Source of the DNA: Streptomyces sp. A3M-1-3
GTDB lineage: Bacteria > Actinomycetota > Actinomycetes > Streptomycetales > Streptomycetaceae
DNA length: 64,000 bases
Reading direction: 5' to 3'
Assembly (NCBI RefSeq): GCF_024213665.1
Contig: NZ_JANAVP010000016.1
Location: 62,001-126,000 of the forward strand
Numbering within the stretch: position 1 is the first letter of the stretch; each line of letters starts with the position of its first letter. The position numbers and the translations under genes are program-made. Below, in pieces: positions 15,734 to 23,575 of the stretch. The notes beneath the pieces were generated by a model that saw only the letters and a list, made by a program, of their open reading frames with translations, had not been told where the DNA came from and made no database searches.

Positions 15734-16378
15734 TCACCTGTCGGTGGATCCGGGGGCGGGCTTGCGGGCGGCGAGGCGTTCGACGATGCCGAGCTTGAAC
15801 TGGTCCCGCTGCTCAATCTTCAGTCCTTGCGCCTGGACGTGCCGGAGCGGTCGGCGCAGGAGGTGCTCGCCGCCGAGCGGAACGGTGACGAGTTCGATGA
15901 GCCGTTGGATCGCGCGGACGGGCCAAGCGGAGCTTGAAATGTGGTCCAGCAGGAGGAGTCGGCCGCTGGGCTTGAGCACGCGGCTCATCTCGGCGATGGC
16001 GCGCTGGTCGTCGGGGATCGCGCACAGGGACAGGGTGCACACGACGGTGTCGAAGGCGGCGTCGGCGAACGGCAGGGCCTGGGCGTCGCCCTCGCGCAGG
16101 TCTGCGGTACGGCCGAGCTCGTCGGCGCGGCGTCGGGCGATGGCCAGCATCTGCGGGCTCCACTCGATGCCGGTCAGCCGGACGCCGGGAGGGTAGAGGG
16201 GGAGGTTCAGGCCGGTGCCGATGGCGACCTCCAGGACGTCGCCGTCGGCCTGGGAGCAGACCCAGGTGCGGCTCTCGCCGAACAGGGTGCGGTCGAAGAA
16301 CCGCATCTGCCGGTCGTAGGAGCGGGCGTGCTTGTCCCAGTAGCGGCGCAGCCGCTCGTTGCTTCTCGGCTCGGGCAC
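15734..16378 (-). CDS. Class I SAM-dependent methyltransferase (UbiE/COQ5-like)
   Basis: 214 residues from GTG 16378. SAM-binding motif I is DVLEVAIGTGLNLPLYP, motif II is DTVVCTLSLCAIP, and LKPSGRLLLLDH follows; the C-terminus SSAWPVRAIQRLIELVTVP...GGEHLLRRPL is typical of small-molecule or phospholipid-type methyltransferases found near copper genes in actinobacteria. Convergent with copA (84-nt gap). Substrate unknown; modifying the cyclodipeptide is a speculation only. Confidence 0.82.
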   Translation of the reverse strand: MPEPRSNERLRRYWDKHARSYDRQMRFFDRTLFGESRTWVCSQADGDVLEVAIGTGLNLPLYPPGVRLTGIEWSPQMLAIARRRADELGRTADLREGDAQALPFADAAFDTVVCTLSLCAIPDDQRAIAEMSRVLKPSGRLLLLDHISSSAWPVRAIQRLIELVTVPLGGEHLLRRPLRHVQAQGLKIEQRDQFKLGIVERLAARKPAPGSTDR

Positions 16379-16498
16379 GGTGCCATCCTCTGCGCTGCGC
16401 GTCGCTTCCGCACGCGCGGGTGGCTCGTCGGCGGGTGGTCGGCCGGTCGGCTTCCCGGCCGACCACCCGCCGGGTCTCTGCCCGCGAGCGCAGTCGGG

Positions 16499-16756
16499 TC
16501 AGTCGGCCGGTCGGGCCGTGTAGTCGCCGGCCTGCTGCACCGCCGCGACGAGTGCGGCGGTGTCCACGTCGGCGCCTTCTTCCAGGCGGATGGTGGTGCG
16601 TCCGGCGTTCACGTCGGTGGTGGAGGAGCGGACGCCGGGGATGTCTTCCAGTTCGTCGTCGATGAGCAGGCCGCAGCTGGTGCAGTGCATGCCCTCGACG
16701 AGGAGCACCATCTGGGGACCGGTCTCGGTGTGCTTGGTGCGGCTGAAGAGCTTCAT
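16499..16756 (-). CDS. copZ: CopZ-like heavy-metal-associated domain protein
   Basis: 85 residues with one ferredoxin-like HMA domain; the metal-binding motif is GMHCTSC (C25/C28), preceded by a 14-residue basic extension. The last residues ARPAD close the domain at normal length. It hands Cu(I) to an exporter such as the P1B ATPase at 13451 or to the membrane protein upstream, whose stop overlaps this ATG (ATGA), proving co-translation. The 120 nt between its stop and the methyltransferase start hold nothing recognisable. Confidence 0.9.
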   Translation of the reverse strand: MKLFSRTKHTETGPQMVLLVEGMHCTSCGLLIDDELEDIPGVRSSTTDVNAGRTTIRLEEGADVDTAALVAAVQQAGDYTARPAD

Positions 16757-17910
16757 GCCTTGTCTCCCTGGAAGGTGATCTGGCCGGTCTGCATGCCCAT
16801 GGCGCAGGAGAAGCGGAGCGTGCCGGGCTTGCGGGTGCCCAGGTCGACCTTGGTGTCGCCGTCCCGCTTGACGATCTCCTGAACCCCGAGTTCGGGGATG
16901 GTGAAGGCGCGGGCGCAGCCGCCGGAGTCCTTGCCGCGCAGCACCAGCGTGGTGGGCACCCCGGCCTTCGCGGTGAAGGCGGTGGTCTCGTAGAAGTCGG
17001 TGACGGTCAGGACAATGGTCTGCTTGCCGGAGGCGTCGATGCTGACCGGCCCGTCCGATGCCCCCTTTCCGCCTCCCGACGCCGCGGGGGCGGCGGCCGC
17101 CGCAGGGGTGGAGCCGGTGCTGAAGGAGACCCACCCGCCGGCCTGGAGTCCGGAGCCGATGGTCCAGGCCGCGACGGCCAGCACCACGATGCCGGTGGCG
17201 ATGCCCAGGCGGCCGGACAGTGCCCGGCTGGAGCGGCGGAAGAGGTAGCCGAGGACGGCGAACAGCGGGGCGGTGCCCAGCACGAACCCTGCCATCACCG
17301 CCGCGCCGGCCAGCGGGGAGCCCGCGGTGATCGCGACCAGCTCCATCGACAGCGTCACCCCGCACGGCACCAGCACGGTGGCGAAGCCGACCAGCGCCGG
17401 GGTGGCCATCGAGCTGGTCTTGGTGCTGCGCCGCACCAGCCGTCCGAAGGAGGCCGGGGGACGGGGGACGAGCCGGCCCACCGCCTTGACGCCGAAGAGG
17501 TCGAGGGCGAAGAGCACCATCAGTGCCCCGGCGATGATCAGCAGCGCCGCCTGCGCCCGGGGACTGGGCTGCAGCGCGGCTCCGAAGATACCCAGGAGCG
17601 CGCCGAGGACGGTGTGGGAGAGCAGTTTCCCTGCGAGGAACGCGCCGACCGGGGCCAGACTCCCGGCTGTCGGTTCTGAGGATGCGGTGGCTGCTGTGCG
17701 CCGGGCCGGGCTGGGGCTCGCGGTTCGGGGCCGCTTCTTGGCGGACGACGAGGACGCGGGGGACGTACGAGCGGGAATGCGGGCCTGGGCGGGATCGCGG
17801 CGGGTGACCGCTCCGGCGAGCAGACCGCCTTGGACGGCGGCGCACGAGGCGCCACCGGCGAGCAGACCGGTGCTGACACCGGTGATGAGCAAGGTGATGG
17901 ACGACGGCAT
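16753..17910 (-). CDS. TauE/SafE-type membrane protein fused to a cupredoxin-like domain
   Basis: 385 residues from ATG 17910. The N-terminal part has about six helices with GVSTGLLAGGASCAAVQGGLLAG and GFATVLVPCGVTLSMELVA, the Cys/Pro-containing repeats of the DsbD/TauE-SafE 'cytochrome c biogenesis transmembrane' family. A low-complexity Ala/Ser/Arg insert separates helices 1-2 from the rest. From about residue 285 a periplasmic cupredoxin-like domain follows, with candidate copper ligands Cys (GGCARAF), a second Cys and Met (RFSCAMGMQTG). Together with copZ it forms a copper handling pair, possibly moving copper across the membrane or reducing a partner. Known as 'sulfite exporter TauE/SafE family' in annotations; that substrate is unlikely here. 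Confidence 0.82.
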   Translation of the reverse strand: MPSSITLLITGVSTGLLAGGASCAAVQGGLLAGAVTRRDPAQARIPARTSPASSSSAKKRPRTASPSPARRTAATASSEPTAGSLAPVGAFLAGKLLSHTVLGALLGIFGAALQPSPRAQAALLIIAGALMVLFALDLFGVKAVGRLVPRPPASFGRLVRRSTKTSSMATPALVGFATVLVPCGVTLSMELVAITAGSPLAGAAVMAGFVLGTAPLFAVLGYLFRRSSRALSGRLGIATGIVVLAVAAWTIGSGLQAGGWVSFSTGSTPAAAAAPAASGGGKGASDGPVSIDASGKQTIVLTVTDFYETTAFTAKAGVPTTLVLRGKDSGGCARAFTIPELGVQEIVKRDGDTKVDLGTRKPGTLRFSCAMGMQTGQITFQGDKA

Positions 17911-18040
17911 GCGTCGTGACTCCTGTTCGGAAACGACGGCACGCGCCCAGAAGACAGGGTTATGGGCGTGCCGAGGCGGACGTGAGGAATGTCGGGATTC
18001 CGCAAGGCAGAAGCAAGGCAGCCTCACGGGAGTCGAACCA

Positions 18041-18484
18041 TCACGTCCGCGACACGCACAACCGGTGGAGATCAGGAGGCGGCAGCGCCGGAGGCGGCGC
18101 GTTGGGCAGGGCCATCAGGGCTGCGGCGGAGCAGGCTGTCCCCATCGACAGACCGGTCAGTGCAGGGATTGGCTGGACGTCGGGGCCGAAGGTCGCCTTC
18201 GGCGCCTCGCACTGCTTCTCGGCCATCGGGCAGTGCGCGCCGTGCTCGGCCGAACCGCTCGCCATCGCTATTGCCGCCGCCTGTCCGGCCGCTTCGGCCT
18301 GCATCAGGCCGGAGGAATCACCGCCGACCGCGCCCGGTGCGGCCATTTCCATCGAAGGCGTCGAGGAGGGCATCGCCATGGCTGGCCGGGCGAGCCCGGT
18401 CAGGCAGAACATCAACGCGCACACCAGCAGCGCCCCGGACCACGCCCGGAGCGGCGGCAGCACGCGTCGCGACATGCGCGCCAT
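18041..18484 (-). CDS. Small secreted Met/His/Cys-containing protein
   Basis: 147 residues from ATG 18484 (MARMSRR; ATG 18475 is an alternative). A signal-peptide-like segment LLVCALMFCLTGLARPAMA is followed by Met-rich MPSSTPSMEMAAPG, then HGAHCPMAEKQC and a C-terminal PPPDLHRLCVSRT. The ending and small size place it with the two DUF6153-like proteins at 7291 and 11489. Met, His and Cys clusters in an exported protein next to cupredoxin and CopZ genes suggest copper buffering outside the membrane. Confidence 0.65.
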   Translation of the reverse strand: MARMSRRVLPPLRAWSGALLVCALMFCLTGLARPAMAMPSSTPSMEMAAPGAVGGDSSGLMQAEAAGQAAAIAMASGSAEHGAHCPMAEKQCEAPKATFGPDVQPIPALTGLSMGTACSAAALMALPNAPPPALPPPDLHRLCVSRT

Positions 18485-18668
18485 GCTAGGGCACGCTCTA
18501 CCGCCGCGTGCTGCGAACACCGCCGGTCCAGTCCTGCCGCTCGCTCGCCGTGCGACGGCGGCCGGGGAGAGCGAGGTCGGTCATCCACAGCCAGGGGACC
18601 ACCGCGGACATCCAGGCCCCTGGATCACTGCGGACAGGGCGAAACCTGGGATGCCCGGCTAGAGATGA

Positions 18669-18941
18669 TCATCTCTGGCCGAGGCCGGACATACGGCGCA
18701 GGAACTCGTCCTCGTCGATATCGCCCGCGGCGTAGCGACGTCGCAGGATGTCCTGCGGCGCCTCGGCGCCAGCGGGCCTACCCGTCGTGTTGTCGCCTGC
18801 CGTGTTCCGGATCAGGAGGCGGGCCAGCCACACCAGGCCGAGGATGACCAGCGCCAGGAAGACAAGCCCCACCAGGCCCCAGAGGAGCATCCAGGCGCCC
18901 ATGCCGCTCATCATGCCGTTCATCGAGCCATACATGGCCAT
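18669..18941 (-). CDS. SHOCT-domain small membrane protein
   Basis: 90 residues. A Met-rich N-terminus (MAMYGSMNGMMSGMGAW), one hydrophobic helix (MLLWGLVGLVFLALVILGLVWLA) and a C-terminal SHOCT motif (ILRRRYAAGDIDEDEFLRRMSGL). SHOCT domains mediate oligomerisation or partner contacts. The Met-rich, probably exported, N-terminus is common among copper-region proteins. Complete at normal length. Confidence 0.82.
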   Translation of the reverse strand: MAMYGSMNGMMSGMGAWMLLWGLVGLVFLALVILGLVWLARLLIRNTAGDNTTGRPAGAEAPQDILRRRYAAGDIDEDEFLRRMSGLGQR

Positions 18942-19113
18942 ATCACCGCTTTCAGCGTAGCGCGAGGCCGACGTCCTCAGGTCGGCGTCCTCAGCCTGAG
19001 CGGCGGTCTCGCTTCCGCCCCGTGGTACTCGCGCCGGTCCGGGGACCGGGCCGCTCAGCCGCGCCGGGGCATCGCCGCCGGTCCGGCTGCGCCCATCCCC
19101 AGACGGGCGGCGT

Positions 19114-19527
19114 CTATTCGCCCGCCGGCCAGTTGTAACTGCTGGGCAGGTCTACCTTCTGGCCCGCCGGTCCGTAGACGATCGCGATCTCGTCGTGGTC
19201 CTTGAACACGATCGCGGCCGGGCTGCCGGTGTACGGCTTGCCGTTGACGTACGTGCGCAAGGTGTTGCCGCCATCGGCCTTGAGGGCGCCGATCGAGTCC
19301 TGGGTGAGGGCGACGTCCCACTCGGTCATGAACTGGCCGAGGGAGAAGGCGGCCTTGACCGGCGACTCGATGTGGATCACGCCGTTCGCCTCGTGCGCGT
19401 GCAGCGGGCTGATCTGCCGCGCCTGCTCGTCGATGCCGATGTTCGCGGGGACGGTGACCGGCTTGCCGTCCACGATGACGTCGAGGTGGGTGTGGATGTG
19501 CTCCACGTTGCCCTCCTTGCCGAGCAT
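19114..19527 (-). pseudogene. C-terminal part of a conserved secreted protein, 5' truncated
   Basis: The 137 codons from ATG 19527 (LGKEGNVEHIHTHLDVIVDG ... SSYNWPAGE) look like the soluble domain of a Streptomyces secreted protein family with HIHTHLD, SPLHAHE and VIHIES motifs. Homologues I remember carry an N-terminal membrane anchor before AAGLPMLG. Here the frame can be followed back only 15 codons (ASAAARVEAAGLP) to a stop at about 19573, so the anchor is gone. At that same place the CopD-like gene begins on the other strand without its own N-terminus. An internal start at 19527 could still give a cytoplasmic product. Confidence 0.55.
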
Positions 19528-19589
19528 CGGCAGCCCGGCCGCCTCGACCCGCGCGGCTGCGCTGGCTGCTGTTCACCGCGCTCGCCCTC

Positions 19590-21038
19590 ATGCTTGGCGA
19601 GCTGGCAGTGGGCCGCCTCGCCGCCCGCGTCCCCGACGCCCCCGCCCGCCGCCCGCGCCGCTGGACGCTGCCCGCAGCCCTGACCGGCTGCGCGGCCGCC
19701 CTCGCCCTGGCAGCCCTCCAGATCGGCGACGGCTCCCTGGCTTCCCTGCTCGACACCCGGCCCGGGGTGCTGTCCGTGGTCGAGGTCGCCGCCTTCGCCC
19801 TGGCAGGTGCGGCCGTGCTGGTACGCCGCCGCACCTTGGCCCTCGTTCCGCCGGCCGCCGTGCTGATCGCCGAGGCGCTGCGCGCCCACCCACAGGCCGA
19901 ACAAGCCGTCGCCGGACCCATGCTCACGTTCGTCCACCTCACGGCCGCCGCCCTGTGGGCCGGAACGCTGGTGCAGGTGCTGCGCACCATGGCCGCCTGG
20001 CGCGGCGAACGCACCGCCGCCCGTGCGCTGCTGCTCGCCTACGCCCGCCTGGCCGCCTGGCTGTTCGCCGCCGTCGCCGCCACCGGACTGATCGCCACGC
20101 TACTCCTCGTCCCCCTCGACGACCTCGCCACCACCACATACGGCCAAGTCCTCCTGGGCAAGACCGCCCTGGTCCTCACCGTCGCCTCGCTCGCCCTCGC
20201 GGCCCGCCGACGCCTACGGCGTTCCGACCGATCAGCGCAGCGCCCGGCCCGGGCCGAAACCGGCGTACTCGCCGTCGTCCTCGCCCTGTCCGCCACCCTC
20301 ACCGTGCTGCCGGTGCCCGCGGACGCCGACCGCCCCCTGCCCTTCGCGCCCCCGGCCGACGGCCCGACCATCCCCGTCGGCACCCGTGCCGGGGAGATCG
20401 GCATCAGCGCCCGCGCCAGCGCCGGCCAGTTCGTCGTCGACCTCACCACGCCCCGGACCGGCGACAGCACCGGCCAGTCCTACGCGCTCACCGCCACCCT
20501 CGCCGACCCGCGCGGCACTACCCGCCCGCGGAAACTGCGCGGCTGCGGCACCGGCTGCTTCTACGCCCCCGTCTCCTGGCGCGACGGCACCAGCCGCCTC
20601 ACGCTGACCGCCTCCGCCGGCCCGTGGCAGGGCGGGCGCGCCGGCCTGACCGTGACCTGGCCGCCCCGCCCGGACGCCGACCTGCTGCGCGAGGCCGTGG
20701 CCGCCATGAAGGCCACCCCTCGCTTCACCCTGCACGAACTGGTCACCAGCAACACCGTCCGTGACCTCGGCAACCAGAAGGAACTCCCCCTCACCGGAGC
20801 CGACTTCCTCGCCTCCGAGCCGTACGGCAGCGGCACCGCCTCCGTCACCACCCGCCTGCCCGACGAGACCGGGCACCGCCGCCTCGCACTCGCCTACCCC
20901 GCCGAGCACACCCAGCTCGAACTCACCCTCGACGACGACGGGCGCATTCTCCACGAGACCATCGCCGCCCCCTACCACCTCGTCACCCGCACCTTCGTCT
21001 ACCCCGAACCCGACGAGGACACCAGCCATGACCACTAA
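19590..21038 (+). CDS. CopD-like copper-resistance membrane protein, probably 5' truncated
   Basis: 482 residues from ATG 19590. Helices 1-7 include a CopD block (FVHLTAAALWAGTLVQVLRTM, ARLAAWLFAAVAATGLIATLLL, YGQVLLGKTALVLTVASLALAA). A large extracytoplasmic C-terminal region follows with the Cys pair GCGTGC and an all-beta pattern. The frame is open upstream of 19590 (RLRWLLFTALALML...) back to about 19545 with no start or ribosome site; homologues normally have CopC or more helices first. The start is therefore uncertain and the gene is likely the 3' two thirds of a longer copC-copD type gene. Its stop overlaps the broken lipoprotein gene (ATG at 21028). Confidence 0.6.
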   Translation: MLGELAVGRLAARVPDAPARRPRRWTLPAALTGCAAALALAALQIGDGSLASLLDTRPGVLSVVEVAAFALAGAAVLVRRRTLALVPPAAVLIAEALRAHPQAEQAVAGPMLTFVHLTAAALWAGTLVQVLRTMAAWRGERTAARALLLAYARLAAWLFAAVAATGLIATLLLVPLDDLATTTYGQVLLGKTALVLTVASLALAARRRLRRSDRSAQRPARAETGVLAVVLALSATLTVLPVPADADRPLPFAPPADGPTIPVGTRAGEIGISARASAGQFVVDLTTPRTGDSTGQSYALTATLADPRGTTRPRKLRGCGTGCFYAPVSWRDGTSRLTLTASAGPWQGGRAGLTVTWPPRPDADLLREAVAAMKATPRFTLHELVTSNTVRDLGNQKELPLTGADFLASEPYGSGTASVTTRLPDETGHRRLALAYPAEHTQLELTLDDDGRILHETIAAPYHLVTRTFVYPEPDEDTSHDH

Positions 21039-21967
21039 CCACCCTCCCTCCTTGCCCGGTACCCGGAGCGTTGGCACACCTCTCCGGACCACCACGACAA
21101 GGAAGTTGAAGCAGATACGGACGTGGCCTCTCGCGGCCACCGCGGTCCTCACGCTCACCCGGCCGCATGCTCCAGCGGCACAGACGGCAAAGGCGAGGCC
21201 GCGGCGGCATCCCAGCCGACGGTCAGCCACATTCACGGGCTCGGCATCGACCCCGCCGACAACCGGCTCTACGTCGCTACCCACGAGGGCCTGTTCACCG
21301 CGGGGAAAGGAGGAGCGGCTCAGCGAGTCGGCGACAGCCAGGACGACTTCATGGGCTTCACCAGGCGAACACATTCCTGGCCAGCGGCCATCCCGCCCCC
21401 GGTGCCGGCGGCCCCGGCAACCGCGGCCTGATCGAGAGCACCGACGCCGGCAAAACCTGGAAGACCCGCTCCCTGGCAGGCGAAGCCGACTTCCACGCCC
21501 TCGACTACGCCGACGGCACCGTCTACGGCTACGACAGCACAGGCGGCCTGCTGCGCGTCAGCAAGGACGGGACCACGTGGGAGAACCGCGCGCGCCTTGA
21601 GGCCCTGGACATCGCCGTCAACCCCATCAGCCCCGGCACCGTCCTGGCCACCACCGCAGACGGGGTCGCGAAGAGCACCGACGGGGGCAAGACCTTCACC
21701 GCGGGCAAAGGGCCGGTCATGGCCTTCGTGTCCTGGGCGAAGCCCGACGCGCTGTACGCGATCGACCCCACAGGCGGCCTGAACCGCAGTACCGACGGCG
21801 GAATCACCTGGAAGAAGACCGCCACCGTCCCGGGCGGGCAGCCCCAGGCGCTCACCGCCGTCGACGCCCGGCGGATCCTGGCCGCCACCCAGGACGGCGT
21901 CTACGAATCCCGGGACAGCGGCAAGACCTTCACGAAACGACTCGCCGTCTCCGACAGCACCCATTGA
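21028..21967 (+). pseudogene. Frameshifted BNR/sialidase-like beta-propeller lipoprotein (F510_1955-type)
   Basis: Three consecutive frames make up one protein. Frame A from ATG 21028 gives the signal peptide (KLKQIRTWPLAATAVLTLT). Frame B from about 21165 gives the lipobox Cys and ACSSGTDGKGEA, then VSHIHGLGIDPADNRLYVAT to GDSQDDFMGFT. Frame C from about 21362 gives NTFLASGHPAPG and the BNR repeats STDAGKTWK, STDGGKTF, STDGGITWKK and SRDSGKTF to the stop. Two single-base shifts therefore inactivate it unless they are sequence errors. Relatives are secreted propellers encoded next to copper genes; true function is unknown. Confidence 0.8.
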
Positions 21968-22552
21968 CCCGCACAGGGGCAGGGATGCCACAGCTCAGGA
22001 CCGAGAAGAGGGGGAGTTGGCGCCGCCTGAGCAATCGCCATAGCTGGCAGGGAAGAAGAACAGCGCGGTCGGCTTGTCCCCCGGGCATCTTGATCTTCTC
22101 GTCACCGTGCGTACCACGCTGCCCCTATGGCCCCGGCGAGGGCGAGATCAGTGCGGCGGCGGGGGCAGGAGCGGCATCACCAGAAGCAGGGGCCTCAAGG
22201 TCGGCCAGGTCGTGCGGGCGGTTCCGGGCGGTGCGACCCGGCCGATGTGGTGGGCGAACAGCAGGTGTCACGCCTGGAGCGGCGGCGGACGAGCAGAGTG
22301 ATTCCGGCGGCGATGAGCACGACGGCAGCACCCGCATCGACGCCCGCATCATCGCCAAAGACCCCGGATGACGCCACAACACCACGCAGGCACACCCATG
22401 TTCACGGCTTGCGACACCCAGCGTCGATGGTGCAGTCGACATCAGGACATCAGGTTAGCCCCGAACCGTATCCGACTATCAAAAATCTAGACATAGAAAG
22501 ATTTATCAGAGCATCAACGTTCCCAGGATGTTCCCATCTGGGCACAGAGAAT
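21968..22552. other. Region without a recognisable gene
   Basis: 585 nt between the broken propeller gene and the tRNA-derived repeat. Short open frames lack family features; one minus-strand frame ends in a single helix plus RRRSRR and may be a relic of an anchored protein. From about 22450 to 22530 the base composition is markedly AT-rich for this genome, consistent with foreign sequence at an integration border. Confidence 0.5.
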
Positions 22553-22578
22553 GCCCCCCCACGATCTTCGTGGGGGGC
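22553..22578. terminator. Stem-loop next to the left tRNA-derived repeat
   Basis: CCCCCCACGA / TCGTGGGGGG pair perfectly around the loop TCT and are followed on the plus strand by CTTTCTT. It sits where the tRNA terminator sits beside the intact tRNA copy at 32.6 kb, but is unrelated in sequence. Confidence 0.6.
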
Positions 22579-22583
22579 TTTCT

Positions 22584-22627
22584 TGAGCCGCCTTCGGGAT
22601 TCGAACCCGAGACCTACGCATTACGAG
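22584..22627. repeat. Left 44-bp attachment-type repeat (3' half of tRNA-Thr)
   Basis: Identical over 44 nt to 32612-32655 inside the intact tRNA-Thr gene, covering the T-arm, acceptor 3' strand and the anticodon loop. Sequence identity ends at 22627 just 5' of the anticodon stem. There is no matching 5' half, so this is not a tRNA gene. Direct orientation and position at the left edge of the Jet island make it the second att copy. Confidence 0.85.
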
Positions 22628-22819
22628 GCCCCACAAGATCATCCCGGGTGGTGCCGGGCCGTACCAGGGAATCCCTTTTCCCCAGGTCAGGAAGGTACGT
22701 CCCGGTACCCGAGTGCCGCCCAATCCACCTTGTGCCGCCCCGTCCGCTCACGCACCGCTCACGCAGGACGGGTGCCCTCAGACAGAGAGAGCTCGAATAC
22801 GGCGGCGCCTGGCATGAGC

Positions 22820-23386
22820 TCAGATCCGTCCGAGGTCGACCTCTACCGGGAACGGCGCCGAAACCTTGACGACGCCGGTGAACACGTCCCCGTCCCGGTA
22901 AGCCCTGGTCGCGGGGTCGAGAACATGCGTGTACACGAGGGGGGCGCCGGTCACGGCCTGCTCGACCCGCCAGTAGAAGGCAATGCCGGACTTGGCGTAC
23001 TGGTCCGTCTTCACGATCCGATCGGTGGTCTCCGATCCCGGCGAGACGACTTCTACGACCAGCAGCACATGCTCCGGACGGGTGGGCGCGATGTCGATCG
23101 TGTCCGCACGGTACACAACGACATCCGGACGGCGATTGGTCAGCGGGACGTCCTGAAGCCGGACGTCGAAGTCGGTGTCGGCGTTCCAGTCCGGCCCCGC
23201 GGCAGCATCCAGGACGTTCGCCAAGATCCGAGCCAGTCGATTGTGGCGCTTGGACGCACTGGGACTCACGACGACCATCCCGTCCACGATCTCGATCCCC
23301 GCGCACTGCTCCTCGGACCAGGAGTCGTACTGCTCCGCCGTGATCTGCTCGTGCATCCACGCAGGGGCTGCCATCTCGGCAGTCAT
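22820..23386 (-). CDS. Uma2-family endonuclease-like protein (DUF820)
   Basis: 188 residues from ATG 23386, which has AGGAGGTG just upstream. The PD-(D/E)XK-like core of Uma2/PF05685 is visible: GIEIVDGMVVVSPSASKRHN, NRRPDVVVYR (Asp), LLVVEVVSPGSETTDR (E-x-V) and the trailing KTDQYAKSGIAFYWRVE with the catalytic Lys. These genes are very common and multicopy in Streptomyces; biological role is unsettled. Inside the island it could be a passenger or part of the defence cargo. Confidence 0.85.
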   Translation of the reverse strand: MTAEMAAPAWMHEQITAEQYDSWSEEQCAGIEIVDGMVVVSPSASKRHNRLARILANVLDAAAGPDWNADTDFDVRLQDVPLTNRRPDVVVYRADTIDIAPTRPEHVLLVVEVVSPGSETTDRIVKTDQYAKSGIAFYWRVEQAVTGAPLVYTHVLDPATRAYRDGDVFTGVVKVSAPFPVEVDLGRI

Positions 23387-23575
23387 GACGCACCTCCTGG
23401 ACACCATGCAGACGGGCCCGATCCCGCTGAGCTCAGCGTACTGTCTCCGCACGTCCGGCACGCTGGCCCCGGCACGGCGATCTGCGTGCTCCGGGCCGTC
23501 GAGCGGATCGACACCTGTGGCGGCCTTCGAACACCGGGCTGGGCTTTCGCCGCACGCCTGCCGGTACCAAGCGCG

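Noticed and set aside
16753..17910. Sulfite exporter
   Set aside because: The family label is generic; cupredoxin domain and copZ coupling argue for copper.
22584..22627. Second tRNA-Thr gene
   Set aside because: Only the 3' half is present; no D-arm or 5' acceptor strand, so it is an attachment-site copy.
22514..22723. Minus-strand frame beginning MGGTRVPGRTFLTWG and containing RRSRVRIPKAAQ, similar to a frame at 32101-32649
   Set aside because: The shared peptide is just translation of the duplicated tRNA-Thr 3' half; it is not a protein family.
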